Origin: Burkholderiales bacterium
GTDB lineage: Bacteria; Pseudomonadota; Gammaproteobacteria; Burkholderiales; Burkholderiaceae_C
DNA length: 34,371 bases
Assembly (NCBI GenBank): GCA_025358485.1
Contig: JANYJJ010000018.1
Span: forward strand, 1 to 34,371
Reading direction: 5' to 3'
Within the stretch, counting starts at the first letter, position 1. Each line of letters starts with the position of its first letter. This document shows, piece by piece, positions 8,566-16,186 of this stretch. Under the pieces are notes generated by a model. The model searched no databases. It was not told where the DNA came from and saw only the letters and a list, made by a program, of their open reading frames with translations. The translations under genes and the position numbers were made by a program.

Positions 8566-8924
8566 CCGGCGCGCAGCGCAGCCACCACGCGTTGTGAACT
8601 GAATCCTATCTGCGGTTGACCACGCACCACAATGACCGGCGTGCCGGGTGCCAGCAGGCCTCGGTACTGCGCAGCGCAAGCTTCTTCACGCTCCACAAAG
8701 CACTCGCTGAAGGGGATTTTTTGCTCGGTGAACCAAGCGCGCGCTTTGGCGCAATACACGCAGGTCACCGAAGAAATCATTTGGATGTCGCCGGGCTTGG
8801 CATTCGTTGCGGCCTCGCTGCCCGATTGACTTGCCGACCACAGCTGCAGCGCTTGAGTGCAGCCCCACACCGAGAACAAAAGCAGTCCCAAAGAGGCAAA
8901 TCGGCGAAGCAGCACGGTGTTCAT
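8556..8924 (-). CDS. Membrane-anchored glutaredoxin-like thiol-disulfide protein
   Basis: This 122-residue protein has an N-terminal hydrophobic segment (~8-26, LLLFSVWGCTQ) that is an anchor or uncleaved signal. A thioredoxin/glutaredoxin fold with active site CVYC (residues 55-58) follows, plus the cis-proline segment GTPVIVV and an extra C...C pair in CFVEREEAC. It probably carries out dithiol-disulfide exchange, most likely on the periplasmic side. Its ATG overlaps the TGA of the RidA-like gene by 4 nt, so it is the last gene of the operon running from the aldo/keto reductase. Its 3' end overlaps yciO convergently by 10 nt. Confidence 0.82.
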   Translation of the reverse strand: MNTVLLRRFASLGLLLFSVWGCTQALQLWSASQSGSEAATNAKPGDIQMISSVTCVYCAKARAWFTEQKIPFSECFVEREEACAAQYRGLLAPGTPVIVVRGQPQIGFSSQRVVAALRAGQS

Positions 8925-9286
8925 GCGCCGACAACAATGGCCGCGGTCACGACAATTTCAATTCGGTAACCCGGCTTGGCCAGTGCGGCTTGCACTGTGG
9001 CGCGCGGCGGCGCATCGCCCCAAGCCACCCAGTCATCCCACACCGCGTTCATGCCTTCAAAGTCAGCCAAATCGGCCAGAAAAATTTGCGCCATCAGGAT
9101 GTGTGCTTTGTCGGTGCCAGCTTCAATCAACAGCTTGTCGATCATCGCCAGCACTTGCACGGTCTGGCCTTGGATGTCTTGGGTCAGATCGTCCGCCACC
9201 TGCCCTGCCAGATACACCGTGTTGTTGAAAACGGCCATCTCTGACAAGCGGTCACCGACATGAAAACGCTTTAACCCTTGCGTCAT
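8921..9286 (-). CDS. RidA family protein (YjgF/YER057c/UK114)
   Basis: This 121-residue cytosolic protein is of the RidA superfamily; archetypal RidA hydrolyses reactive enamine/imine intermediates from PLP enzymes and forms a trimer. Visible family signs are [10 protein letters not shown] near residue 25, the central [10 protein letters not shown] helix, and the C-terminal block [19 protein letters not shown] with Arg95 at the position of the catalytic arginine. The start of this block differs slightly from classical RidA, so it may belong to a side branch. Both ends overlap neighbours by 4 nt (plsY upstream, the glutaredoxin-like gene downstream), indicating translational coupling. Confidence 0.9.
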   Translation of the reverse strand: MTQGLKRFHVGDRLSEMAVFNNTVYLAGQVADDLTQDIQGQTVQVLAMIDKLLIEAGTDKAHILMAQIFLADLADFEGMNAVWDDWVAWGDAPPRATVQAALAKPGYRIEIVVTAAIVVGA

Positions 9287-10020
9287 TTCTTGCCCCGGTG
9301 TCTGGTGTGTTTGCTTGGGTGAACGAGCTGCGGTTTCTGCGCTGCGTTGGCTTTCTCCTTGGCCGTCCGACCCGCAGTTTCACCCAAGCGGCTTTCAGTT
9401 CCCTTCAACAGTTTCTTGATATTGGCGCTGTGCCGCCACACCAACAACAAGCCCATCAAAGCCACGGCCCAAGCCACCGTGCCGCCGCCCCAGATCAGCA
9501 CCTGATAAAACGGCGCGAAGAAAGCGGCCACGATAGAAGCCAATGACGAATAGCGAAAGAAGAACGCCACGATCACCCAAGTGGCCAGCGTGGCCAAACC
9601 CAGCAGCGGGTTGAAGCCCAGCAACACACCTGCTGCGGTGGCGACACCTTTGCCGCCTTCAAATTTGAAGAACACGGGCCACAAATGTCCGATGAAAGCA
9701 GCCAGGCCAACCAGCGCCATCGTGCCCTCTTCCAGGCCGTCGCTTAGGCCAAGTTTTGCTCCGAACTGCGACACGGCCCACACCGGCAAAAAACCTTTCA
9801 GCGCGTCGAACAGCAGCGTCAGCACAGCCGCCGTTTTGTTGCCCGAGCGCAGCACATTGGTGGCACCCGGATTGCCCGAGCCGTAGCTGCGCGGGTCGTT
9901 CAATCCCATCAAGCGGCTGATGATGACGGCGAAAGACAGCGAGCCGATCAGGTAGGCCAGTAATGTGACAGAAGCGGTGGCCAGACCAGTGGCCAGAGCG
10001 GGCGCAAAAGTGGGTTGCAT
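9283..10020 (-). CDS. plsY: Acyl-phosphate:glycerol-3-phosphate acyltransferase PlsY
   Basis: PlsY is the inner-membrane enzyme that transfers an acyl group from acyl-phosphate to sn-glycerol-3-phosphate, giving lysophosphatidic acid, the first step of phospholipid synthesis. The 245-residue product has several membrane segments and the family motifs GSGNPGATN (residues 47-55), a central [17 protein letters not shown], and a [15 protein letters not shown] block. The tail of ~35 residues after this block is basic and probably disordered. It is longer than E. coli PlsY (205) because of an N-terminal extension and this tail. ATG at 10020 lies 24 nt after ybaK; the stop overlaps the RidA-like gene. 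Confidence 0.95.
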   Translation of the reverse strand: MQPTFAPALATGLATASVTLLAYLIGSLSFAVIISRLMGLNDPRSYGSGNPGATNVLRSGNKTAAVLTLLFDALKGFLPVWAVSQFGAKLGLSDGLEEGTMALVGLAAFIGHLWPVFFKFEGGKGVATAAGVLLGFNPLLGLATLATWVIVAFFFRYSSLASIVAAFFAPFYQVLIWGGGTVAWAVALMGLLLVWRHSANIKKLLKGTESRLGETAGRTAKEKANAAQKPQLVHPSKHTRHRGKK

Positions 10021-10044
10021 AAGTGCCTTGGTGAATGTGGCAGA

Positions 10045-10572
10045 TCAACGCTGCGATGTCTTGCCACCCGGCGGCGGTGGCGGCCCACCGATGGCGCATT
10101 GCACCGGCCGCGCACCCAGCAGCGTCACCAACACTTTCGGGTCGACACCCACCAAATAGCCGCGCTGTCCACCGTTGATAAAGATCAGCGGCAGCTCCAA
10201 CACCGTGCTTTCCACGTAAACCGGCATGGCCTTTTTGGTGCCAAACGGCGACGTGCCGCCCACCATGTAGCCGCTGTGGCGCTGGGCCACTTCGGGCTTG
10301 CAGTTTTGCACCTTCTTCGCGCCAATTTGCCGCGCCAAGTTTTTGGTGCTGACCTGACAGTCGCCGTGCATCAGCACGATCATGGGCTGCGTCGCGTCGT
10401 CTTCCATCACCAAAGTTTTCACCACTTGGTGCTCGCTGACGTCGAGCTGGCGCGCCGATTCAGTCGTGCCACCGTGCTCGACGTAGTCGTACAAATGCTC
10501 GCTGTAAATCACCGCGCGGCGCTTCAGCAACTGCGTGGCCGGGGTTTCGCTGGCGTGGTCTTTTTTGCTCAT
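10045..10572 (-). CDS. ybaK: Cys-tRNA(Pro)/Cys-tRNA(Cys) deacylase YbaK
   Basis: This 175-residue protein belongs to the YbaK/ProX/EbsC family, which hydrolyses mischarged Cys-tRNA(Pro) in trans. The hallmark GGTSPFGTKK lies at residues 105-114, preceded by VKTLV, a catalytic-region lysine in STKNLA and the segment KKVQNCKPE. VFINGG-type sequence near the end (IFINGGQRGYLVGV) completes the fold. The C-terminus ends with a short poly-Pro tail (GGPPPPPGGKTSQR). It starts 15 nt after the aldo/keto reductase stop and is followed 24 nt later by plsY, all on the minus strand, so co-transcription is likely. Confidence 0.93.
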   Translation of the reverse strand: MSKKDHASETPATQLLKRRAVIYSEHLYDYVEHGGTTESARQLDVSEHQVVKTLVMEDDATQPMIVLMHGDCQVSTKNLARQIGAKKVQNCKPEVAQRHSGYMVGGTSPFGTKKAMPVYVESTVLELPLIFINGGQRGYLVGVDPKVLVTLLGARPVQCAIGGPPPPPGGKTSQR

Positions 10573-10587
10573 GGGATCACAGAATTT

Positions 10588-11643
10588 TCACTGCGCCGGG
10601 TCGCGAATCTTCCAACGTATGGCGTCGATCTCGGCTAGCAATTCTGGCGACAAGGTGGTGCCCCAGGCGTCGATGTTTTCGTCGAGCTGGGCCCGAGTCG
10701 TCACACCGATGATGGTGCTGGCCACGCGCCAATTGGTGTAGCAAAACGCCAGGGCCAATGCGGCGGGCGTCAGGCCGTGTTTTCGGGCCAGCGCGTTGTA
10801 CAAACGCCCCGCCTCGTAGGCTTCAGGCCGGTTCCAGCGCTGCACTTTGAAGGCTTCAAACAGCGACAAACGGCCGTCGGCTTGGCCGGTCGCGTCGTAC
10901 TTGCCGGTGAGCACACCAAAGCCCAAAGGCGAATACGCCAGCAGCGAAACACCTTCGCGGTGCAAGGTTTCGTCCAAGCCGTTGTCCGCCGCGCGGTTCA
11001 CCAAGGCGTAGGGGTTTTGCGTGCTGACGATGCGCGGCAGGCTGTGCTGTTCAGCCAGCTTCACAAACTCGCTGACGCCCCACGGTGTTTCATTTGACAA
11101 ACCAATGTGGCGCACCTTGCCGGCTTTCACCAAGCCGCCCAAGGCTTCCAACTGCGCATGGACAGAGGTGAAGGCTTTGTCTTTGCTGGGGTCGAAATAA
11201 AGCGGCCCAAAACACGGCGCATTGCGGTTGGGCCAATGGATTTGATAGAGGTCAATCACGTCGGTTTGCAGGCGCTTCAAGCTGGCATCACAGGCCTGCA
11301 CAAACTCAGAGGGCGTGACGTTGGCGCTGCCGCTGCGCACCCAATCCATGTTGCGCGACGGCCCTGCCACTTTGGTGGCCAGCACCACTTTGTTGCGCAC
11401 GCCGGGGCGGCTGGTAAACCAACTGCCGATGATGGATTCAGTCGCGCCGTAAGTCTCACGGCGCGCGGGCACGGCGTACATCTCTGCGGTGTCGATGAAA
11501 TTGACGCCACGCGCCAGCGAGTGGTCGAGCAGGGCGTGCGACGCAGCCTCGTTCACTTGCTCGCCAAAGGTCATGGTGCCAAGGCAGATGGGCGTGACGC
11601 GAAGCTCACTGCGGCCGAGTTGGATTGAAGGTGAAGGATTCAT
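10588..11643 (-). CDS. NADP(H)-dependent aldo/keto reductase, Tas-like
   Basis: This 351-residue (alpha/beta)8 oxidoreductase of the aldo/keto reductase superfamily is close in length to E. coli Tas (346). The catalytic tetrad is readable as Asp51, Tyr56, Lys91 and His136 (FIDTAEMYA, VVLATKVAG, DLYQIHWPNR). Other family signs are IGLSNETPWGVSEF and the cofactor-binding C-terminal part (STIIGVTTRAQLDEN). The ATG at 11643 is chosen because the 68 upstream codons in the same frame look non-coding and overlap the divergent gene. It is the first gene of a five-gene minus-strand operon. The substrate is unknown. Confidence 0.9.
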   Translation of the reverse strand: MNPSPSIQLGRSELRVTPICLGTMTFGEQVNEAASHALLDHSLARGVNFIDTAEMYAVPARRETYGATESIIGSWFTSRPGVRNKVVLATKVAGPSRNMDWVRSGSANVTPSEFVQACDASLKRLQTDVIDLYQIHWPNRNAPCFGPLYFDPSKDKAFTSVHAQLEALGGLVKAGKVRHIGLSNETPWGVSEFVKLAEQHSLPRIVSTQNPYALVNRAADNGLDETLHREGVSLLAYSPLGFGVLTGKYDATGQADGRLSLFEAFKVQRWNRPEAYEAGRLYNALARKHGLTPAALALAFCYTNWRVASTIIGVTTRAQLDENIDAWGTTLSPELLAEIDAIRWKIRDPAQ

Positions 11644-11671
11644 GAATTGAATTTTACGGCGTGCCCTCACA

Positions 11672-12436
11672 ATGCGCGCCGTGCAAATGCTTGTGAGCCC
11701 CACCACCCTTGCTTCGACCCCTGCCCTGGGACGCCGAGCTGCCGTCGTCGTGCCAGTGTTGCTGCTGCATGGGGCACTGCTGTGGCTGCTGACGCAGGCG
11801 CAGCCCGAACGCACGGGCGTCGCAAGCGCCCCAGCGACCCAGCCCATGGTGTTGCGCTGGATCGAAGCCGTGGCATCGGGAGCTCCTCCGTCGTCTGCGG
11901 AAGTGAAGCCTGCGGCGGTAAAGCCTGCGGAGCTGAAGCCTGCGGCACAGACTGCACAAACTCAGCCGCCGCGTGCTGCCTCAAAAGCAGTTACTCAATC
12001 CGCACCCCTTTCGACTTCAATTCCAACTTCAATTCCGACTTCTATTTCGGATCCTGCAATGCCACCGTCTGAAGCCATGGTCGCGCCCGCCACCACAGCT
12101 GTCACGCGTGCGCCCACGGCAATTTCACCTCCATCCGTCGCGCCCTTGGATCTGACTTTGCGACGCAGCGCAAGCTCACCGACAACAGCGCGCAACCCGG
12201 CCAGCCTGGCCACGCAAGACAGCCGAGCCAACAGCGAACGCACCAGCTTCGGTGAAAAATTGGCGCAAGACTTGGGCAGCGAAAGTCGCAGCACTGAAGA
12301 AAACCTCGGCGACGGCCGCATTCGTTTTCGCAGCGGCGCCGACTGTGTGATCGTCCAGGAAAGCCGCTCCGGTCAGCTTGACCCGATGGGCCAAGCCACG
12401 CGCCCCGCACCGCGTGTTGTCAAGGCTTGCAAGTGA
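11672..12436 (+). CDS. Pro/Ala-rich protein with TonB-like N-terminal anchor
   Basis: This 254-residue protein has a single hydrophobic segment near the N-terminus (AAVVVPVLLLHGALLWLLTQ, ~23-42) containing a His inside the membrane helix, as in TonB-type energy transducers. A long low-complexity periplasmic region rich in Pro, Ala, Ser and Thr follows, including KPAA/KPAE repeats and the STSIPTSIPTSIS run. The last ~60 residues are more ordered (RIRFRSGADCVIVQESRSGQ, then RVVKACK). No recognisable TonB C-terminal domain is present. It starts only 28 nt from the divergent reductase start, so the two promoters overlap. It ends 3 nt before the convergent membrane protein. The function is not known. 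Confidence 0.78.
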   Translation: MRAVQMLVSPTTLASTPALGRRAAVVVPVLLLHGALLWLLTQAQPERTGVASAPATQPMVLRWIEAVASGAPPSSAEVKPAAVKPAELKPAAQTAQTQPPRAASKAVTQSAPLSTSIPTSIPTSISDPAMPPSEAMVAPATTAVTRAPTAISPPSVAPLDLTLRRSASSPTTARNPASLATQDSRANSERTSFGEKLAQDLGSESRSTEENLGDGRIRFRSGADCVIVQESRSGQLDPMGQATRPAPRVVKACK

Positions 12437-12439
12437 GTG

Positions 12440-13789
12440 TTAAGCCTTGGTTTGACGCCGCCCGGCCAAAGCGCCCGCAATCAAAACAGCAGGGAAAAAG
12501 ATGAAGGAATTCATCAACGCGTCGAGCATGGTCAAGCCGACGATGACGGCCAACAGCAAAGGCATGGCGCTGATTTGCCAGCCCGAAGCTCGCGGCGCTT
12601 CCCACGCTTCGCGAAGCGCAGGCCACAGCACAGAACCAAAGCAAAGCAGCAGGCCCACCAAGCCAAACTGACCCAGCAGCAGCATGGCCAAACCCCAAGG
12701 CCGGGTGTTTTTGGCGCGCCACCAATCCCACTTTGCAGAGCCCACCACAGGATGGGCTTTGATCTCGGCCAGCAGCTTTTGGTCCTGCGAAATTCGCCAC
12801 GTGAATGAGCCGCGACCCGCCGCTCGAAATGTGTTCACCACACTTTGACCCCAAGCCGTGCCTTTGCCAATTTGGTTGATCGGAATGACACCAGACGCGT
12901 AGACCAAAGCGCTGAGCGTCAACGCACCCAGCGTGCCAAACACCACCAGACGGGTTCGTATCAAGCTGCCGCTGGACAGCAGCGCAGCCCCGGCACACAG
13001 CAGCAGCAAAGCACCGATGGACTGCGCTGCCACCGCCATAGCCACGCAAATCGCAGCAACCGCGCCTGCCACGTGCCGGTGGCGACCGGGTGGCGACACC
13101 ACAAAGCGCCACACGGACACCAAAGCGCACAGCGAGACCCAAATTCCAAACTGGTTACCGTTCTCAAAAAAAGCGATGGGGCGGAAACCCAGGTATCGCG
13201 CCGCGCCATCAGCGCGGAATGGGTGCACTGTGTAGACGAGGCCGTAGGCATCGGGCCCAAACGCGCCTTCGTACAGACTGAACGGCAAGCAGGCCAGAGC
13301 GGAATACGTCAAAGCACGGAGCAGCACCGACTGCGCCTGAGGGTGCGGAAAATACAGCCGCCCCAGCAACCACGGCAAACCCCAGCAACCGAATACATAC
13401 AAAGCCGACACTTCCGCTGCAGGTTGCGGCTGACCCGAGACAAATATCGACTGAATCACAGGCCAAAAGCACCAGCCCAGCATGGGCGCGTCACACCAGC
13501 GTGGCCTGAAAGCGAGCAGAGTTTTAGAGTCGAAGAAAATCACACCCAGTAGCGCGGCGGCGGAGCTCGCCCAAGCTTTGGTCAAGCACATGTCAGATGG
13601 TGTTGCCAAGCCAGTGATCCAAAACGGAAAGATGGCGTCTGCAGAACCTGCCGGGTAGTGGCCCACTGGCAGCAAAATCCAGCCACCCAGCCAGACCATC
13701 AACGTGGCCTCAACCGGTTTGAACGCTTTAAACACGCCCAGGGCCAACGCAAAAAAAACAATGAAAACCGTGTCGATGTCGAGGTGCAT
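12440..13789 (-). CDS. Polytopic membrane protein, O-antigen ligase/Wzy-like
   Basis: This ~449-residue integral membrane protein has about ten or more hydrophobic segments. A large loop before the last helices contains RISQDQKLLAEIKAHPVVGSAKWDWWR, reminiscent of the periplasmic loop with the H-P-x-x-G motif of O-antigen ligase/polymerase (Wzy_C) proteins. Further signs are FENGNQFGIWVSL in the middle and repeated paired helices. The ATG at 13789 is my choice; an in-frame TTG at 13810 would add seven residues. No glycan gene cluster surrounds it, so the substrate is open. Convergent with the gene at 11672 (3-nt gap) and divergent from the membrane protein at 13850. Confidence 0.75.
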   Translation of the reverse strand: MHLDIDTVFIVFFALALGVFKAFKPVEATLMVWLGGWILLPVGHYPAGSADAIFPFWITGLATPSDMCLTKAWASSAAALLGVIFFDSKTLLAFRPRWCDAPMLGWCFWPVIQSIFVSGQPQPAAEVSALYVFGCWGLPWLLGRLYFPHPQAQSVLLRALTYSALACLPFSLYEGAFGPDAYGLVYTVHPFRADGAARYLGFRPIAFFENGNQFGIWVSLCALVSVWRFVVSPPGRHRHVAGAVAAICVAMAVAAQSIGALLLLCAGAALLSSGSLIRTRLVVFGTLGALTLSALVYASGVIPINQIGKGTAWGQSVVNTFRAAGRGSFTWRISQDQKLLAEIKAHPVVGSAKWDWWRAKNTRPWGLAMLLLGQFGLVGLLLCFGSVLWPALREAWEAPRASGWQISAMPLLLAVIVGLTMLDALMNSFIFFPAVLIAGALAGRRQTKA

Positions 13790-13849
13790 AAAAGTGAACG
13801 GAATATTCAACGGGCTAAAGGCGGCGCATACAGCGGTGGCGCGCGGCGC

Positions 13850-14359
13850 ATGATTTTTGTTGCTGGCTCAGGAGACGCAACGCAGTGGGTGGGCGTTGGC
13901 GGGTTTGCCTGTGCTGGATTGCTGTGTGCTCGCGTGGCACGAGTGGGCGGCAAAGATGGAGTTGCGTGGTCGGTGGTGGCGGTGATCAGTGCGTTGCTCA
14001 CACTTGAAGTTGTTGTGGGCTGGCGCCATAGCGTCCACGATCTCGTGGTTGCATGGCTCATCAATCAAGGCTGGTATGTGTCACGCAGAACATGGCAAGT
14101 GGCAATGATTGCCGTCGCCCTGATGGCGCTGGCCGCAGCCGGGTTCATGGTGCGAGCTCGCATTCGATCAGCTGCATTGGCCTCGGCTTGGGTCGGAATG
14201 TGCTTCGGCGTCGGCATATTTGTGATTGAAATCATCTCACTGCACGCCGTCGATGCCGTGCTGTATCACCCGGTTGGGCCTGTCTTAGTGATTGCCGTTT
14301 TATGGGTGGCAGCCAGCGCTTGGGTTGGCGTGGCGGCCCTCATCGCCGCGCGCCGCTGA
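13850..14359 (+). CDS. Small integral membrane protein, unknown function
   Basis: This 169-residue protein has about five hydrophobic segments. It contains VGWRHSVHDLVVAWLINQGW in a loop and IVEIISLHAVDAVLYHPVGP-like sequence (actual: VIEIISLHAVDAVLYH) near the end, which look like conserved lumenal residues. The ATG at 13850 is used because upstream codons in this frame (from 13658) run through the divergent gene. I do not recognise the family. The two divergent genes both encode membrane proteins and share a ~60-nt gap, so they may be functionally linked. The 3' end overlaps the acyl-CoA synthetase gene by 20 nt in convergent orientation. Confidence 0.68.
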   Translation: MIFVAGSGDATQWVGVGGFACAGLLCARVARVGGKDGVAWSVVAVISALLTLEVVVGWRHSVHDLVVAWLINQGWYVSRRTWQVAMIAVALMALAAAGFMVRARIRSAALASAWVGMCFGVGIFVIEIISLHAVDAVLYHPVGPVLVIAVLWVAASAWVGVAALIAARR

Positions 14360-16091
14360 GTGCCCTTGCCTCCTCTTGCAGCCGCAGCACGCGCCGCTGC
14401 ACCTTGCCAGTGGTCGTCATGGGCAAGGCGTCGATGAACTCAATCTCTTTCGGATATTCATAGGGTGCCAACTGGCCACGCACGTGGGTTTGCAAGGCCG
14501 CCACCAAGTCGGCGTTGGCCACGAAGCCTGCCGCCAACACCACGTAAGCCTTGACCACGGCGCCGCGTTCGCCGTCGGGTTTGGGCACCACTGCCGCGTT
14601 GGCGACCGCTTTGTGTTTAACCAAACAATTTTCAATTTCGCCGGGGCCAATTCGGTAGCCAGCGGCCTTGAAAATGTCGTCGCTGCGGCCTTGGTACCAA
14701 AGGTAGCCGTCGGCGTCTTGAACGGCCAAGTCGCCGGTGCGGCACCAACTGTTGGCCTCACTGCCCGTGAACTTGCCGCGCGTGGCATTTGGGTTTTTCC
14801 AGTAGCCGATGAAGAAGACCGGATCGTCAGCGCCGTGAATGTCGCGCCGGTGCACGGCCACATCGCCGGGTGTGCCCACCGCGCACGCTTTGCCCTCTTC
14901 ATCGATCACCGCAATGCGGTGGCCGGGATAAGGCTTGCCCATGCTGCCCGGCCGCGCGGGCCACAAACGTGCGCAGTTGCCAACGATGTAGTTGATCTCA
15001 GTCTGTCCAAACATCTCGTTCACCGTGACGCCAAGCTGCTGTTCGCAGTAGCTGAACACCGCGTCGCCGACGGCTTCACCGGCACTCATGATGGCTTGCA
15101 GTTGCAGGCTGTATTTCGAGCGCGGCTGGGGCACCGCCTTCATCATGGCTTTGAGGGCGGTGGGGAACAAAAACGTGTGCGTGACGGCGTGGCGCTGCAT
15201 CAACTCAAACGCCACCTGCGGCGAAAAGCGACCTTGGTAGCCCACAATTTCGCGGCCGAAATACAGCGCGGGCAACAAGGCGTCCATCAAGCCGCCCGTC
15301 CACGCCCAATCAGCGGGTGACCAAAGCACAGCTTTCGATTCAACAGCGGCGTCAAACGGGTGAAAGCCAAACCAGTTTTGGCTGGCAACAAAGCCGGGCA
15401 AGTTGCCGATGAGCGCGCAGTGCGCAAGCAACGCGCCTTTGGGCGGGCCGGTGGTGCCGCTGGTGTAAATCAACACGGCCGCTTCAGTGGCCTTGGTTTT
15501 CACGGCGTTGAAATGCGCTGACTCGTTCGCCAGCGCGGTGTCCCAATCGACATCACAACGGGCACCACAACGGGAATCAAAACGGCCATCAAAACGGGCA
15601 TCACGACGGCCTTGCGCTTGGCCCACGGCCAACACCGTGCGCAGGCCCGGGCAACTCGGCCGCGCTGCCAAAAGTGCGTCAAGCGCGCCCTCGCAAACGA
15701 TGGCCACACCTGCCTCGCTGTGGTTGATGCGGTACTCCAAAGCATCGGGCCCAAACAGCATCGACAGCGGCATGGCCACCGCACCGAGTTGGTAGACGGC
15801 CATGTGCGCCACGGCGGTCTCAAAGCGCTGCGGCATGACCACGGCCACGCGGTCACCGCGCTGCACGCCCATGCGGCGCAGCGCGTTGGACAGCCGATTC
15901 GCGGCCTGTTGAAGCTCCTCGTAGGTGTGGTCGCGCCGACGGCCGTCTTCATGTTCACACCGGATGGCAACGGCCTGCGGCGTCTGTGTCGCCCATCGTC
16001 CGCAACAGACCTGCGCCATGTTGAAGTGCTTGGGCACCAGCCAGCGGAAATCGCGGTGCAGCTGGGCGTGAAAGTCGATCTGGTTGTGCAT
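14340..16091 (-). CDS. AMP-forming acyl-CoA synthetase
   Basis: This 583-residue ANL-superfamily ligase activates a carboxylic acid to acyl-AMP and transfers it to CoA. The P-loop YTSGTTGPPKG is at ~209-219. Further motifs are NEMFGQTEINY (A5 region), SWCRTGDLAVQDADGYLWY, GRSDDIFKAAGYRIGPGEIE and the C-terminal catalytic lysine in TTTGKVQRRVL (Lys563). The resemblance is to medium-chain or acetate-type bacterial acyl-CoA synthetases; the substrate is not readable. The ATG at 16091 (MHNQIDFHAQLHRDF) fits the family start; the frame is open further upstream to 16202 but that part reads as non-coding. A short repeat-derived linker (~163-180) sits before the P-loop. Confidence 0.93.
   Translation of the reverse strand: MHNQIDFHAQLHRDFRWLVPKHFNMAQVCCGRWATQTPQAVAIRCEHEDGRRRDHTYEELQQAANRLSNALRRMGVQRGDRVAVVMPQRFETAVAHMAVYQLGAVAMPLSMLFGPDALEYRINHSEAGVAIVCEGALDALLAARPSCPGLRTVLAVGQAQGRRDARFDGRFDSRCGARCDVDWDTALANESAHFNAVKTKATEAAVLIYTSGTTGPPKGALLAHCALIGNLPGFVASQNWFGFHPFDAAVESKAVLWSPADWAWTGGLMDALLPALYFGREIVGYQGRFSPQVAFELMQRHAVTHTFLFPTALKAMMKAVPQPRSKYSLQLQAIMSAGEAVGDAVFSYCEQQLGVTVNEMFGQTEINYIVGNCARLWPARPGSMGKPYPGHRIAVIDEEGKACAVGTPGDVAVHRRDIHGADDPVFFIGYWKNPNATRGKFTGSEANSWCRTGDLAVQDADGYLWYQGRSDDIFKAAGYRIGPGEIENCLVKHKAVANAAVVPKPDGERGAVVKAYVVLAAGFVANADLVAALQTHVRGQLAPYEYPKEIEFIDALPMTTTGKVQRRVLRLQEEARALSGARR
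15551..15610 (-). repeat. Five degenerate 12-bp tandem units in the acyl-CoA synthetase gene
   Basis: Five consecutive 12-bp units of the form CATCAMAACGGG/C run in phase with the codons. On the minus strand they encode four-residue repeats ARFD, GRFD, SRCG, ARCD. They form a linker between two conserved parts of the enzyme, so length variation is probably tolerated. Confidence 0.85.
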
Positions 16092-16186
16092 GGGCGCGCA
16101 GCTTAAGCCAAGGCTGGTGATTGCCGACAAAAACAAAACAACCCGTTTGGGCGGCCTGTGCAGCGAATCCGAACCACCGCCGCACC

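Noticed and set aside
14292..15320. Long + strand frame (342 codons) opposite the acyl-CoA synthetase
   Set aside because: The minus strand carries all ANL motifs; the + frame is His/Ala/Gly-rich shadow sequence without a domain.
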